Assembly (NCBI GenBank): GCA_964059195.1
Contig: CAXKWD010000009.1
Coordinates: 86,959,432-87,023,431, forward strand
DNA from: Ectobius pallidus
Taxonomy: Eukaryota; Arthropoda; Insecta; Blattodea; Ectobiidae
DNA: 64,000 bases
Direction of reading: 5' to 3'
Below, piece after piece: positions 29,860 to 41,196 of this stretch. Both the position numbers and the translations under genes were made by a program. The notes beneath the pieces are model-generated. The model worked only from the letters and a program-made list of their open reading frames with translations. It searched no databases and was not told where the DNA came from. Position 1 is the stretch's first letter, and the number at the start of each line of letters is the position of its first letter.

Positions 29860-30002
29860 CATTGGTGGAGAAAGAACATCTGAACTCGACGTTCGACAGT
29901 CGTTCGCGAGCACAGCGCAGCAAAATATACCACGGGTGGGAGACGAGGCAGAAGGTGATTGTGTAGTCGATTTTCGTTTAATTAAGAATAAATTACATTG
30001 AA
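29860..30002 (+). promoter_or_regulatory. Probable 5' UTR/promoter region of cytochrome b5
   Basis: The 140 bp before the ATG is richer in CG dinucleotides (CGACGTTCGACAGTCGTTCG) than the surrounding sequence, as expected near a transcription start. The ATG context is GAAATGG. An alternative donor-like CAG|GTAAGC at 29642-29650 could belong to an upstream noncoding exon. No TATA box could be assigned. Confidence 0.4.
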
Positions 30003-30116
30003 ATGGCTAGCCCGAAACTATACCGGCGTGATGAAGTGGCAGACAAGAACAACAGCCAGAATGCATGGATTATAATTCACAATACGGTGTATAATGTAAC
30101 AGAATTCCTAAACGAG
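30003..30116 (+). CDS. Cyt-b5: Cytochrome b5 exon 1
   Basis: 38 codons run from [17 protein letters not shown] to VTEFLNE, with the donor CGAG|GTATGT. The ATG is the first in frame with the conserved core, and its distance from the core is normal for the family. Confidence 0.96.
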
Positions 30117-33100
30117 GTATGTATGTGCTTGCAGCACCTTACATTTAAATAGGCCTACTCATAAGTTAAAACTTCAAACTTTAAAGAACGCATATTTCCT
30201 ATTTAACATACGTTAGAAGACTTTAACTTTCTTGAGAAATAAGGTATTGATTTATTGCATGATCATAACGTTGTAAGGCCAAAGTATGAAGTACAATATT
30301 AAAGCGACCATTTAACCTTGAAAATAATGATAAACCATTTGCATGACTAATGGCGTTGTTACTGTAGGTATTATTTAACTATCTTCTTTATTGTAAATGT
30401 ACGTATGATTTTTTGTAGCATCCTGGTGGTGAGGAAGTACTTCTAGAACAGGCTGGGAAAGATGGTACAGAAGCATTCGAAGATGTTGGCCATTCCACAG
30501 ATGCAAGAGAAATGATGAAGAAATATAAAATTGGAGAACTTGTGGAGGTATATTTCTCTATATTTAAAGTAACACTTAATGCAATTTTAGGGAAAATCCA
30601 AAAACAGGATGCACCTTGAGGTAGTGGTATCCCGCCCAACCCACCTAAAATTGTGCAGTTTCTTATATACCACGATCTAGCGAATTCTTCTGTCCTCGTA
30701 TTATGTAGAAACTCGTGATTGGATGTTGGAGGTGTGACGTCATATCACTAGACAACTGGCGACAGGCTGACAAACCTCACGGGAAGTATAATGACAGTAT
30801 GCAAGGTCAGTTGGTACAAGGCACTTGCGACAATATACAAGGACAGTTGGTCATCCTTTTTCGCTAAGAACAAAATACATCACACAGTCCGTGCAAATGT
30901 GAATATCGAATGGGCGGAGCTTAAGGGGCCACCTGTTTTTGGATTTCGCCCAATTTTAAGATGTTAAGATGAGCATGCTTATTTTGTTCTGATAAACAAA
31001 ACAAAAATGTAAAGTCTGGGGATGAAGACAATTGGTCTGACAACCACAGTTATAGCTCAATTATTTCTATCATAATATTCATATTAGGGAAAACTATATA
31101 TTGCGACTCACCCGAGTCCCCCACCACTACTACTCTAACGGGACCCGCGTGGAAAGTAGGGGTTTTGGGTGGGGAGAAAAATAATTTATTTCTCCTTTAT
31201 TCTCTTCTTCTCTTTCTTTCCCGTCTCTTTCCTCTTCTTCCTCTCACCTCCTCTTCACCCTACCTATCTATCGGAACCCCTAGCGTTATAGCTAGGAGTC
31301 TTAACCTACTACGCCACGAATGACAGTTGAGCAGTGAAGAAATTTTTCATATATTTAAGGTACTAAGGGTGACTTCATGCATTCACGAGTGTTAACACAA
31401 GAATCGCTTTTTCAAATTTTGAAATGTTTTGTTTGTTACGAAAAGAGTACTGTTGGTGCAAGGGAATTTTTCTGCATCAATTAAGCCAATTTTTAAAAAT
31501 TAAATTAAGCCATGTTTTATATCATAACACGGCGTTTTTAAAAATTGGGAAATATTATGTAAATTTCGATTTTTTATATTATCAAATCGGTGTTTAAAGA
31601 TCGTGAAATATGATGTTTGGTACAAGGGTATTTTTTTAATTGTTCGACATTTTCTATAATTCGTGAAATTTTATTTTGTTTTTTATAATGGTAATTGCAA
31701 TTATTAGAGCAAGCTGCGGGCTTATGCGCGCGGGATGATGCGCGGTAGGTGGAGGGGAAGCGAGCATGCAGGCAGGCTGGCGGAGAAGGCGACCAGGCCG
31801 ATGGAAAGGGGAGCCGGGTGGGTCGCAAAGTATAATCTTGCCTCATATTGTGCACCTTCGCATTATTTTCACGATTTTAGATCTGCCCTTTTTTGAGACA
31901 CTGTGTTGTCATGGACATTTCCTTCATCATACGACAAGATATCTTGTTGTATGATGACTGCTTGCATATGGGGTTTTCTGAAGAAGCTGAAGAATTACAG
32001 TGCTTCTTTGTAAAGCAAACCTGTAAAGTGCTTTACGAGTGATGCACGATCGCTTTATGACCTCTGCAGACAAAAAATAACGGCAAAGTCGATCAGCTGA
32101 GAGCATGCTGGATGAAACCGGCAATGTTTACAGCCCTTTAACATGGTTAAGACACGTGCAAATAACAATTAGCCTATAAGGGGATGGGAATAATAATTAT
32201 TGTACAATATGATGTACAGGTAAAATCAAATGATACTAACTGTGCTGAAGAAGGTGTTCATACTCGGGAATTTGAATAATGATGTTAAATCCATCAAGGA
32301 AATTTTCGATGATCACCTAGTCCGCCATGACAGTTCGTGCAGCAAAACCATGCAGCAGTCGTAAAACGAGATTTGAGTTCGTTGCACAGGTAGTAGAGTG
32401 GGGGTAAAGCGAAGTTGCAAGCAAAATGTAAAAAACAACTGTTTTGATGCAGGAATGGTAAAGCGCTTTAGCTTCGCTTTAAAAAGAAACACACTGTTAT
32501 TGCTACCTTAAGTTCATGGAAGTCATTGCTTTGAATTGTTAAGTAAGTAGGCCTATATTGTTAGAGCCACCTGATTTTCGCAGGTGCAAAAGAAATTTAC
32601 AGGTAGGAATGTGGAAATTATTCATCTGTTAGCAAAATCACAATATGTTTGACAAAATTGTGTGAAATACAATTGAAAGAAAAATGGCAATCTTAGGTGA
32701 AAGCATATGAGAGTTGATCATCAGGGGGAAAATGTAACAAAAATTTGAAATTAATGTTTGTCAATTTCACGACCATATGAAGCCAAGCCAAGCCACATCA
32801 ATTAAAATTAGTGTTTGCTGAAATTTTTTTTTACTTAAAATTCCTACCAAGATTAGCAAATTTGTTGAAAATGAAATAAAAATAGAGAAAAATTACCAAA
32901 TAAATTATAAAAAATTTACAGAATCTGGTAAAAATTTTCACTGAAAATAAGTGCCTCTATTATATTGTCCACTGTTGTCAGCGATTCCGTTTTCCCCCGA
33001 TATTCCTAGGGTGCTGTTATGTGGTTTTTCTAAGAGCTGTGAGATTGCCATGAAAATGGCACATTTTTTATAGATGGTAAGTAGGCCCCACTATAATGCT

Positions 33101-36100
33101 GTCAATTCCCTATTTCTAAAAAATAATAAATTGCTAATAATTTTATTGCAAAAAGAAATTACATACCGGTACTGTGAACGAAAGCTTAAACACAACTTTT
33201 TATACCTACTGGTACCACCACTCAAAGGATATTGTAGATCTAGGCCTGGCCTACAAAAAAAAGTGTGATAATGGCTGCTGATTGTGAGACATACAAATCC
33301 CTAACTAGCAAGAGAAAATTAGTTTCCACACGTGTTTTTAATTTTTCTTTTTTTTTTCTTCTTTCCATTTTGTTGAAAATTACCTGTTATGGCTGTGAAT
33401 GTATTGCATGACTTCTAACTATTCCTATTCCTTAGTAATATTAATAAGTATGATGGCTGTAAATATTTACGCCACACGTCACTAAACATGTTTCTAGCCT
33501 GGCTTCGCAGCTTGAAGTTGGTCTGCTTGAAACCATAGTACAGGCCTATTGAAACAATCACTGGAACACATGCATACATTTGTTGGCACAACTGATAACT
33601 TCAATGAACAGTAATAGGGAACTTGTCTAGGAATATTATATTTGCTTTAAGCTGTGTCAGTGGTTTTCTTAGAGCATGCCACTGTTAGTTTTATAAAGGA
33701 AAAAATGCATGTGTTTATTATTATTGATTCACCCGTGAAAGACCTGGCTTCTGCAGATTGACCACAATAAGAGCTTTGTAATATATACAGGACATAAATT
33801 AGATATGGGTACCCATCATGTCATACTACAAAAATAGTTTTGCATGTACATGTGCAGAAATATCCCCTCTTTCCCCGTATCTGAGTCTCGTGAAATTACA
33901 ATATTTTCATGTAGCGCAAAATGATATTTCGAAGTCTGAATTCTCCCTGCGCTGTATTACAGTAAGTCCCACGCAAGAGTTGGCCATTCATGTGGGTTTC
34001 TGCATCGCGGTGGCCCCTGCTCTAACTCCCGAAGGATCGGGTGAAATATTTACACAAATAAAGCCACGAACGGTGTAATGGTTCAGGTTCTCAAATTTAC
34101 AGTTGGAATTAAAATGAAAATAACCACGTGGGCATGTCCATGGTAACTCACGTTACAAACTGACTTATTTTTACTTGTTAAACTCTTAATAAATAATTTT
34201 CAGAAAATACCTAAGCAGCCAAAATGCATGAGTGAAACCTCTAATAAATGGAGCACATGTTGCATGCTTTGTGTAAATTCTGGATCACAAATGTAAAGAT
34301 TATTGAGATTCAAAGTTCGGTAACTCACGTTACAGAAATTGGACATGGTATTTGAAACTCAGATTTCAGTAAGCATTTTCTGCTCTTTTAATGGCTCAAT
34401 AAATACATGTTTTGCTGTACTGGTAGGTTATCATGTTGGAAATATGAATATTAAAACAATGTGTAATTTAAAAAAAATTAAATACAGTTTATCTGACATA
34501 AAACAACTGCCTGATGGTAACTAACGTTACGGTAACTCACATTACAATTTGTCCATTATACACTAAATCAAAACAGTTTGCTTGTAAAATAATCAAACAT
34601 TTTTAAACATGTAACCTACATTTCTCTAGTAGTAAATAGAAAAAAAAAATCATTTTTTCATAGAAACATGTTTAATTTAAATTAGGTTATTTCCTGCAAT
34701 ACTAAAAATACCAGTTCCCTTACTGAATTCGATTTCCTTTCATTTTACCTTTAGGAACAAGCAAAATCTCAATTTTCTGTTTGAAATTAATGAAAGCTGT
34801 TCTTTTTCATCTGTTCTGAACAGAACATTGCTTTCAACACTTCTGACAGGTCACTTCTATGTCACCATGTTCATTGGCATCACTTTGACCTACTGCTGCA
34901 TACCGAAACTTAACTATACCTTTTTTACTGTTCTGATGGAACTCAGCAAGGACAAAACCATTTTTAATATTCCCTTTTATTTAACATGGAATAGAAAGTA
35001 ACTTTCAGCTTCAAAGCTTGAGGTGTAGACCTGACGATAAATAGAAATTCTGTGTGATATTCCAGCACTACAAGAACTTGAAGACTCAGCTTCATCAGGC
35101 CTATCTATCCTTTGTCTTTATTCTTTCTTCCTGTTTAATTGCATTTCTTTTCCTTTCCCTTATTGTAGGTAGTTATTGCATTTGTTTTTCTCTTAGTTTT
35201 TCATACATTGTTTTTGCTTTTTCTTATGTTCTTCACTAGCAGGTGCCTGCATCTTCGGTCACGGTAATTAATCCAAAAATTAAAAATTAAGAGCTAAATA
35301 ATTAAAATATCACGCACAGACAGACAAACAAACATTTCCTCTCATTATTATAGATAATTTTCCTCGTCCTTTAACTTCTGACTCAGACTTTTAATTTTTT
35401 CTGCTGCAGATAAAGGCATGTCTGAAAAATAATCCAAAAGTTCAAAATTTACAATTTTAATGAAAAGTACTTATGGAGACAATGTTACCTATAAATTAGG
35501 TATCAACTTGCCTGCTGTATTAATGAAAAGCTGGTTGTATTTTCTACTTTTAAGTTAAAGTTTGTACTTGACTGTGCTAGGAAGCATCAATGGTAACTCA
35601 CGTTACACAAATTGAAAATAAAATTATGACTTCTAGGTTATGCATGGAAACTCAAATCAATGCTAGTGTTTTTTTAATCAACAAGTATGAAATGAAATTA
35701 ATTTTTTGTTTCTATAACCTAAATTTGAAAACCGTAATAACAACTTTTCAATGTTTCTGGTAACTCACGTTACAAGGTGCTATGTACTTTTGAAGTCTTA
35801 ATAAAAGGCATAATATAAGAAATAATTACAATTTGAATAATATGTTTACTTACCTAATACGTTGATAATATTTTCCAATAATTTTGTATTTTCTATATAT
35901 TAATACACAAGCACAAAAACCATTGGAAAACAGACCTAAAATGAAGACATTAGGAGTGCCATTAGAATAGTGGGATTCCCTCTCAAATTACAAATAAATG
36001 CAGGGTGTAATCCAAGAAATTTAATGCTACCTACATTCTCTCAACCTTTTACCTCCTGAAAACAGTATTGTTGTTAAAAAAATACATTTTTTAAAAATTA

Positions 36101-39100
36101 AGGATTTTGTCCTGATTCTCATGGACATGCCCACGTACCTCATCACAAGAGATGTTGGAAATGTCCTCCTCTTGCATCCAAACAACGCTGGTATCTTTTC
36201 AGGAAATTTTCTTTCACACACATAAGTTCTGCTTCCGAGATAGAGTTAATTTCTCTTGTGATATTGTCTTTAAGTTCTTCTAACAATGTGTGACTATTAT
36301 TTATGGGGAAACTTGAAAAATAAAGTGTATAGGTCAATTTCCCATACGTTAGAAGAACTTAAAGACAATATCACATGAGAAATTAACTTTATCTTAGAAG
36401 CTGATTTTATGTGCGTGAAAGAAAATTTCCTGAAAAGAAGGCAGTGTTGTGTGGATGCAAGAGGAGGAACTTTCCAACATATCTTGTGATGAGGTACGTG
36501 GTTATTTTTATTGTAATTCCAACTGTAAATGTGAGACCTGAACCATTACACTGTACGCGGCTTTATTTCCTTAGATATTTCACCCGATCGCTCGGGAGTT
36601 AGAGCAGGGGCCACTGTGATGCAGAAACCTGCATGATTGGCCAACTCTTGCATGGGACCAAACAACCTGACTGCAATTAAACATTGCACAACTTTGATTG
36701 ATCTGTGTATAAAAGCAAGAGGACAAAATGCTTCCCATTTGGAAAACATAACTGTTTGTCCTATTTGTCCTATGGATAAAGCTTTTATCTGAAACATTTT
36801 CTCCAAGAAATTGTTGAAAGAAAGTAACAGGAAAATTGTACAACCCATCCTTAGGGTAAAAAGTGTTATGTAATGTTTCACATGAAATCTTTATAATTGT
36901 TATATTAGAGAGTGTTTTTTAATTATTATTTCTTTCAGGCTGACAGGATAGAAACACAAGAGAAGAAACTGAACTGGCAGCCAGACAAGAACGATAGTAA
37001 TCCAAGGTAAGTAAACTTTGTTGCATAAGTAAGTTAGTTGACAGCAATCATTTAACTTAAACACGTGTATTGCAAAATACTTCCAGTCATGCAGTGACAA
37101 ATTGTTCAAACTAACAAGAACTTTTCATTTGTGTGCACTGTTGAAGTTGCATCATTTCCTACACTTTGCAATAAATCACGCAGTAATGATCAACAAGAAT
37201 TTTACTCATGCCAGTATGTGAGACAGGAAAGTTATTTTACTGATTATTGTCCATTTGGTCTTATTTAGACCAGGTGGGCTGGGAGAACATTGTCTTCACA
37301 CATTGAACTTGCACTGAAAAACTGGTTCTGAAGTGAGGTTTCCCATCATGGAATGAGACAATCTGAATAGAGCAATGTTGATCCAACACCTGAGAACCAG
37401 CCTTAGTGAAAGTCAATGTAAGACAAGATACTCCCTAACCTCCTTGTTCCAAATACGAGTGAGTGAACAATATATCCATATATTGGTATCTTATTAATTA
37501 ATAGGGGCAGATTTCTGTGACCCAAAAATAGGATATATGCATGCATTTATGACCTAAAAAATATTAAAATATGACCAATAAGATTTAAAATATGACTTTA
37601 CCACTTACACATTGTGTATATTTTTTTAAGTTTCATTACAATTCATTTTATTAAAATATAATGTTAATTATTTAAAATATCTGTAAATTCTCAAAATATA
37701 TCATTATAATGCAAAATTTACAAAATATGATATGAAACTTCAAAATTTCTGTAATATGCACACAAATATGCCAAAAATTTGACCTAAATATGCAGTTATA
37801 TGCACAATAAAAGCCGTTCCATTTTCACCAGGATGCCTGGAATCGGGTTTAAATTAGTCAGAAACCTGAAATAATGCAAAGGGGAAAAATATGACATCTC
37901 ATAGAAATTAGCCCCCTATTAATTAATATCCTTGTATGATAAGTAGAGGTCCATGAAATTTGCAGACGTGATAGTGCAAATTGTTTTTAATTCAACAAAT
38001 ATTTTACTGCCATCTATAACCCCAAAAACAGCACTTCTGAAATGCAAAATAACGCTAATTTCATGTAATGTGAATTTTGTGTAATAATACAAAAAATAAA
38101 CATAATTCCAATTTTTAGACAAATTTTGGCAACAATATTGTTTTATTTGGACAGATTGGTAGGTAGATTGTGCCCTTAGGCATTTCAAATTGTACTTGTA
38201 ATCCATTAAAAAAAATACTTTTTTAATATCTATCATTTGCTCATGATAATAACAGGAAATGAACACAATGGCCATGATGGCTGCAAGGTAGAGCAAAAAT
38301 TTTTCATTCCAAAATGAACAGCTCACTGAAAAAGGAAGAAATTTAGGATCAATGTATCAAGTGCCCTCTGCCACTGTGATGTCTAGTCCATAAATTCTAA
38401 ACTCTTTGCCAATGCCATCTTTTTTCTTTTCTTTCTTTTAATTTAATTTTATAATTCATCATTACTGTCTATTAACAAAATCCATAACAAATTAATTCAA
38501 TTTTGAAGTAATGTATGTTTTGAAAGTCCTTGCAGACATTATGAACTTACAAAACAATTAAAATCAATATTTCCTTTTTTTATGAACTAAAATGTAAGCT
38601 GTAGGATGTTTGATTTAAGCTGATAATGACAATAGAAATTATTTGAGCAGTTCATGATAGTCCTAATTTTAATTGATGAATTATAAATCTTGCATTATAT
38701 AATTTTTAAGATAACACCGAAATATTAAAGTTACAAAACAAATTTTCCATAAAAATAAAACCATTTTCATGGACCTCTAATCATAAGCCTAAGTTTATCT
38801 CTTACCCATTGTTGTTAGGAAAATTAGGAGCTGTGATTGAGTAGCATTTTCCAGCTGTGAGGGCTTGCAATTGTTGGAAGTGTTTCATGCTAACCATGTC
38901 ACCTTTCACAAGGATTGATATACCACCCATTTACCTGAAATTGAATAGAAATAAGATCAGAAAACACTAAAAGTACCCTACCTATTGCCTTAACATGAAC
39001 TGCTAAACAAGTATAAATAACAAAAGAGTCCTCTGTAAACTGGTTTAGATTAATATTTACTTCAACAGAGGTGCGAACATGATGTGATGCTTGTACATGG

Positions 39101-39787
39101 CTCTGTATTTCATAGAAGACCAGTTTTACCCCTTAGTAGGTAGATTATGCCCTTAGGCATTTCAAACTGTACTTTTAAAATATTAAAATCACTGAGCTCT
39201 ATCTCTTTTTAAATGATTTAAATAATTCTCAATTCACAGTGGATTTACAAAAATTATACCAAGTAAGGGCTCATATACAGTAGTAATTCAAATAACATCT
39301 ATGGCATAATAGCTATTAAAAACAGAAAGCAAACAAAATTCACACTACTGTGTTTGATGCTGCTCAATACCTATATCATATGAAGAACTTGTTTGTCGGA
39401 AATCAGCATATAGCCTACTATGACTGAGTTGTTGGTCATAGTTTCTGAGATTACTTCAAGGATATTGCCTCTGTCAGAAGGTTGGAGCAATCACAGGCTC
39501 TGTCAGTTCTTTCATATTCTGTTTTAATATAGAATAGTACTTAACAGAAATACTTGGTAGTTTAAATGATTAAACCAGGTGACAGAGTATTTCATTTTGC
39601 TGGGCTCTAAAAAATAATTACCTTACTGCAGATATTAGTTGGAAGGATTTGAAGCTTATTTTCTTAATCCATTAAAAAGTAATTATTTTTAATTATACCC
39701 TTTTTCAGTGCATGGAAGTCCTGGCTTGTCCCTGTGGCCCTCGGAATTGCAGCAACCATTTTGTACAGATACTACTTTCTTGCTTAA
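30003..39787 (+). CDS. Cyt-b5: Cytochrome b5, tail-anchored, complete four-exon gene
   Basis: Cytochrome b5 is a haem protein of the ER (or mitochondrial outer) membrane that passes electrons to desaturases, cytochromes P450 and other acceptors. Exons are 30003-30116, 30419-30547, 36939-37006 and 39709-39787, joined in phase with GT-AG borders, giving 129 residues. The order is: N-terminal [29 protein letters not shown]; the HPGG haem motif with axial His39; second axial His63 in DVGHSTDA; a KYKIGELVE end to the core; a polar linker (residues 82-103, [12 protein letters not shown]); and a C-terminal membrane anchor [19 protein letters not shown] (from residue 108). The length and both His positions match microsomal cytochrome b5. 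The gene is head-to-head with Nup214. Intron 2 (6.4 kb) carries large foldback repeats. Confidence 0.97.
30419..30547 (+). CDS. Cyt-b5: Cytochrome b5 exon 2 (haem-binding core)
   Basis: 43 codons begin exactly at the HPGG motif after a ttttgtag acceptor and end KIGELVE with donor GGAG|GTATAT. The exon carries both axial histidines (residues 39 and 63). Confidence 0.97.
30590..30951. mobile_element. Family A short element
   Basis: This 362-bp element begins GGGAAAATCCAAAAACAGG and ends with inverted CCTGTTTTTGGATTTCGCCC. An exact 7-bp TSD AATTTTA is at 30583-30589 and 30952-30958. It starts 43 bp after cytochrome b5 exon 2, in intron 2. It is an internally deleted relative of 25434-28948. Confidence 0.85.
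31096..31838. mobile_element. Family C element, copy 2
   Basis: The ends TGCGACTCACCCGAGTCCCC and inverted CCGGGTGGGTCGCAAAG bound about 740 bp homologous to 28035-28818 over most of its length, including the pyrimidine tract and the tRNA-like segment (31268-31320, minus). It lies in cytochrome b5 intron 2. Confidence 0.6.
34142..35773 (+). repeat. Six copies of GGTAACTCACGTTAC
   Basis: The copies are at 34142-34156, 34319-34333, 34516-34530 (one change), 34531-34545 (one change, directly abutting), 35592-35606 and 35759-35773. The motif contains the inverted pair GTAAC/GTTAC around four bases. Spacing is irregular, and all copies are in the same orientation. A seventh copy lies at 1042-1056. 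Confidence 0.9.
35236..35354 (-). mobile_element. 119-bp mini-Helitron
   Basis: On the minus strand it starts TCTATAATAATGAGAGGAAA after an A and ends GCAGGCACCTGCTAG before a T. This is the Helitron layout: 5' TC, 3' hairpin (CAGGCACCTG) then CTAG, inserted between A and T with no TSD. It shares its ends with 50323-51116. It is very short for a Helitron and sits inside the 34.1-36.1 kb unit. Confidence 0.8.
36143..36489. pseudogene. Two inverted transposase C-terminal fragments
   Basis: On the minus strand (36143-36290) and on the plus strand (36346-36489) the same peptide end is read: LEELKDNIT, then [13 protein letters not shown] or its variant, then DARGG.FQH(L/I)L and a stop. This matches the ELK.RI...N...R...C....G.HFEHLL tail of mariner/Tc1-type transposases. 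The plus copy has an internal stop after DNIT. Both lack catalytic domains. Confidence 0.7.
36939..37006 (+). CDS. Cyt-b5: Cytochrome b5 exon 3 (linker)
   Basis: The 68-nt exon has acceptor tctttcag and donor CCAAG|GTAAGT. It encodes [19 protein letters not shown] and two more residues, the polar linker between the haem domain and the membrane anchor. It ends in phase 2, matching exon 4. Confidence 0.92.
37502..37918. mobile_element. hAT-type MITE, TAGGGGCAGATTTCT ends
   Basis: This 417-bp element has inverted ends TAGGGGCAGATTTCTGTGA and TCATAGAAATTAGCCCCCTA. An exact 8-bp TSD TTAATTAA lies at 37494-37501 and 37919-37926. The interior has many ATATGACC/AAATATG motifs and no coding. It lies in cytochrome b5 intron 3. 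The TSD is itself a palindrome, which slightly weakens it. Confidence 0.85.
38158..39180. repeat. Dispersed 45-bp direct repeat
   Basis: GTAGGTAGATTGTGCCCTTA with CATTTCAAA following (38158-38195) recurs at about 39135-39175 with two changes. Both are in cytochrome b5 intron 3. Nothing else was recognised between 37919 and 39700. Confidence 0.6.
39709..39787 (+). CDS. Cyt-b5: Cytochrome b5 exon 4 (tail anchor)
   Basis: After a tttttcag acceptor, the split Ser codon is completed and the exon reads [20 protein letters not shown] then YYFLA and stop TAA (39785-39787). It is a single hydrophobic C-terminal segment with a short luminal tail, typical of tail-anchored insertion. Confidence 0.96.
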
Positions 39788-40123
39788 GACAATTTAGATT
39801 TAAGGAACCAAGAACAAAGATGTATGCAAACTAAAGTCCCTTGATGAAAAAGAGTCTTGCAGCAGATCATTTGACCTGGAAGAACACAGTTGCCCTAAAG
39901 GATGTGTGTCATGAATGTCATCTTCATTTAGAAGATATGCAGCTAGTGTTCTTGTATTCTGGCCTACAGTGATATTCTCCTAACAATGTGTCCTTGCACT
40001 GATTATTCTCTGCATTTACTTTTTTTTTTTTTTTTTACTGTCTCTGTCAAAAGATTTTTCATTGTAAAGTTTTGCATTTTAATCTCAGCTTTGGATACAA
40101 AGCTGAGAGGTTTATCTGTTGTG

Positions 40124-40163
40124 AATAAATGACAAAATATACAGTATATTCTCTCCTAATAAA
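40124..40163 (+). terminator. Cytochrome b5 polyadenylation signals
   Basis: Two AATAAA hexamers lie at 40124-40129 and 40158-40163, about 340-375 bp after the stop codon, in a 3' UTR-like stretch. The first is followed by GACAAAATATAC and the second by TTTGAACTTTGTTT, a T-rich downstream element. Confidence 0.65.
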
Positions 40164-40801
40164 TTTGAACTTTGTTTAACTCATTCATATGATTTACTGT
40201 TTGACATACCTTACATGTTCTCTTTTAAAGAGTAAGTAGGCTTACAATGCCGATGTGAAATTTTTATTGTGACTATGTGGGTTAGGCCATACCTGATACT
40301 TCTGATGCTTCTTTCAATCACACTCCAAAAAAGAACTCAGCCTGATATATGAAGTATCAGAATTTAATGTCAATAAGCGACCTAATCCCGATAGCCAAAA
40401 TAAACATTTCACACATGTTCTCTTTTATTCAGAGACTAGGATATAATTTAGTATGTCAGAACAAGTAATTCGAAGTCCCCCCCCCCCCCCACCAAATATA
40501 TTATATCTTCTACTAAGTTTGAGCAGTGAGAATATATTTTCTGTAACCTTTCAACATCACAACTTTCATTTTAACTTGTTTGCAGAACAGGTACTGAGTT
40601 ATGTACTTTTGCTGGTGCTGGTAATATAGAATGTTTTCTTGGGCTTCTAACAAATGAGTTACATAAATTCCGATGTTTTGAGGCTGATCTGAGGCTCCAT
40701 TCATTCACCTCAGATTGGCTCCAAAACGTAATTTTGGCAACTAGCTCTCTGGATATGTACTGATTATCCTTTAATTTTTACTACTAAAGTATGTTGCCCT
40801 A

Positions 40802-41102
40802 AGACCACCTGCATGGTCTCATGGTTAGCATCATTGTCTATGGATCAGCTGGCCCAGGTTCAATCCCCAGTACCTCCTCAGATGTTTCTGAGGCAGGGAG
40901 TTCTGGAATGGGGCGCACTCAGCCTCGTGATTTAAACTGAGAAGTACCGGCTCCAGTCATGGAAACCATAATTATTGGCGATGGGTGTCTGCATGCTGAC
41001 TACGTGCCTCCCAATCCTGCCATCTGCCTATGGTAGATAATGCAGTCATTGGATGGTAGGCTTAGTCCCTCCAGGGATTTAGCGCCACAGAGTTCATTTT
41101 TT
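40802..41102 (+). mobile_element. tRNA-derived SINE family S1, copy 2
   Basis: This 301-bp copy of the SINE at 17862 has an exact 12-bp TSD TATGTTGCCCTA (40790-40801 and 41103-41114). The same head (GGTTAGCATCATTGTC and B-box GGTTCAATCCCCAG) and the same end (GGGATTTAGCGCCACAGAGT) are present. Changes against copy 1 are mostly transitions at CG sites. Confidence 0.93.
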
Positions 41103-41196
41103 TATGTTGCCCTAGATTCCAGGAAACAAAGATGGCCTACTGCCGGTTAAGCTATGGTTTCATACTTAATTTGAATTTACATTTAAAAACATAATA

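Larger units (their letters stand above)
33966..36658. mobile_element. Multi-layer foldback structure in cytochrome b5 intron 2
   Basis: The outer arms 33966-34129 and 36496-36658 are inverted copies about 164 bp long. Inside them a terminal repeat ACGTGGGCATGTCCATG is inverted at 34126-34142 and 36120-36136, bounding a 2-kb unit with six GGTAACTCACGTTAC copies. A further inverted pair (36137-36284 and 36346-36495) encodes transposase C-termini. Each outer arm has the same short reading ending E.IKPRTV and a stop, so the arms are copies of one coding 3' end. Confidence 0.75.

Noticed and set aside
29783..30001. 72-codon ORF just before cytochrome b5
   Set aside because: It ends at the b5 start and its composition changes midway. 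It is most likely chance reading through the 5' UTR.
37919..38326. 135-codon minus-strand ORF
   Set aside because: It is AT-rich, Phe/Tyr/Ile-heavy, has no motif, and sits in a cytochrome b5 intron. Probably chance.
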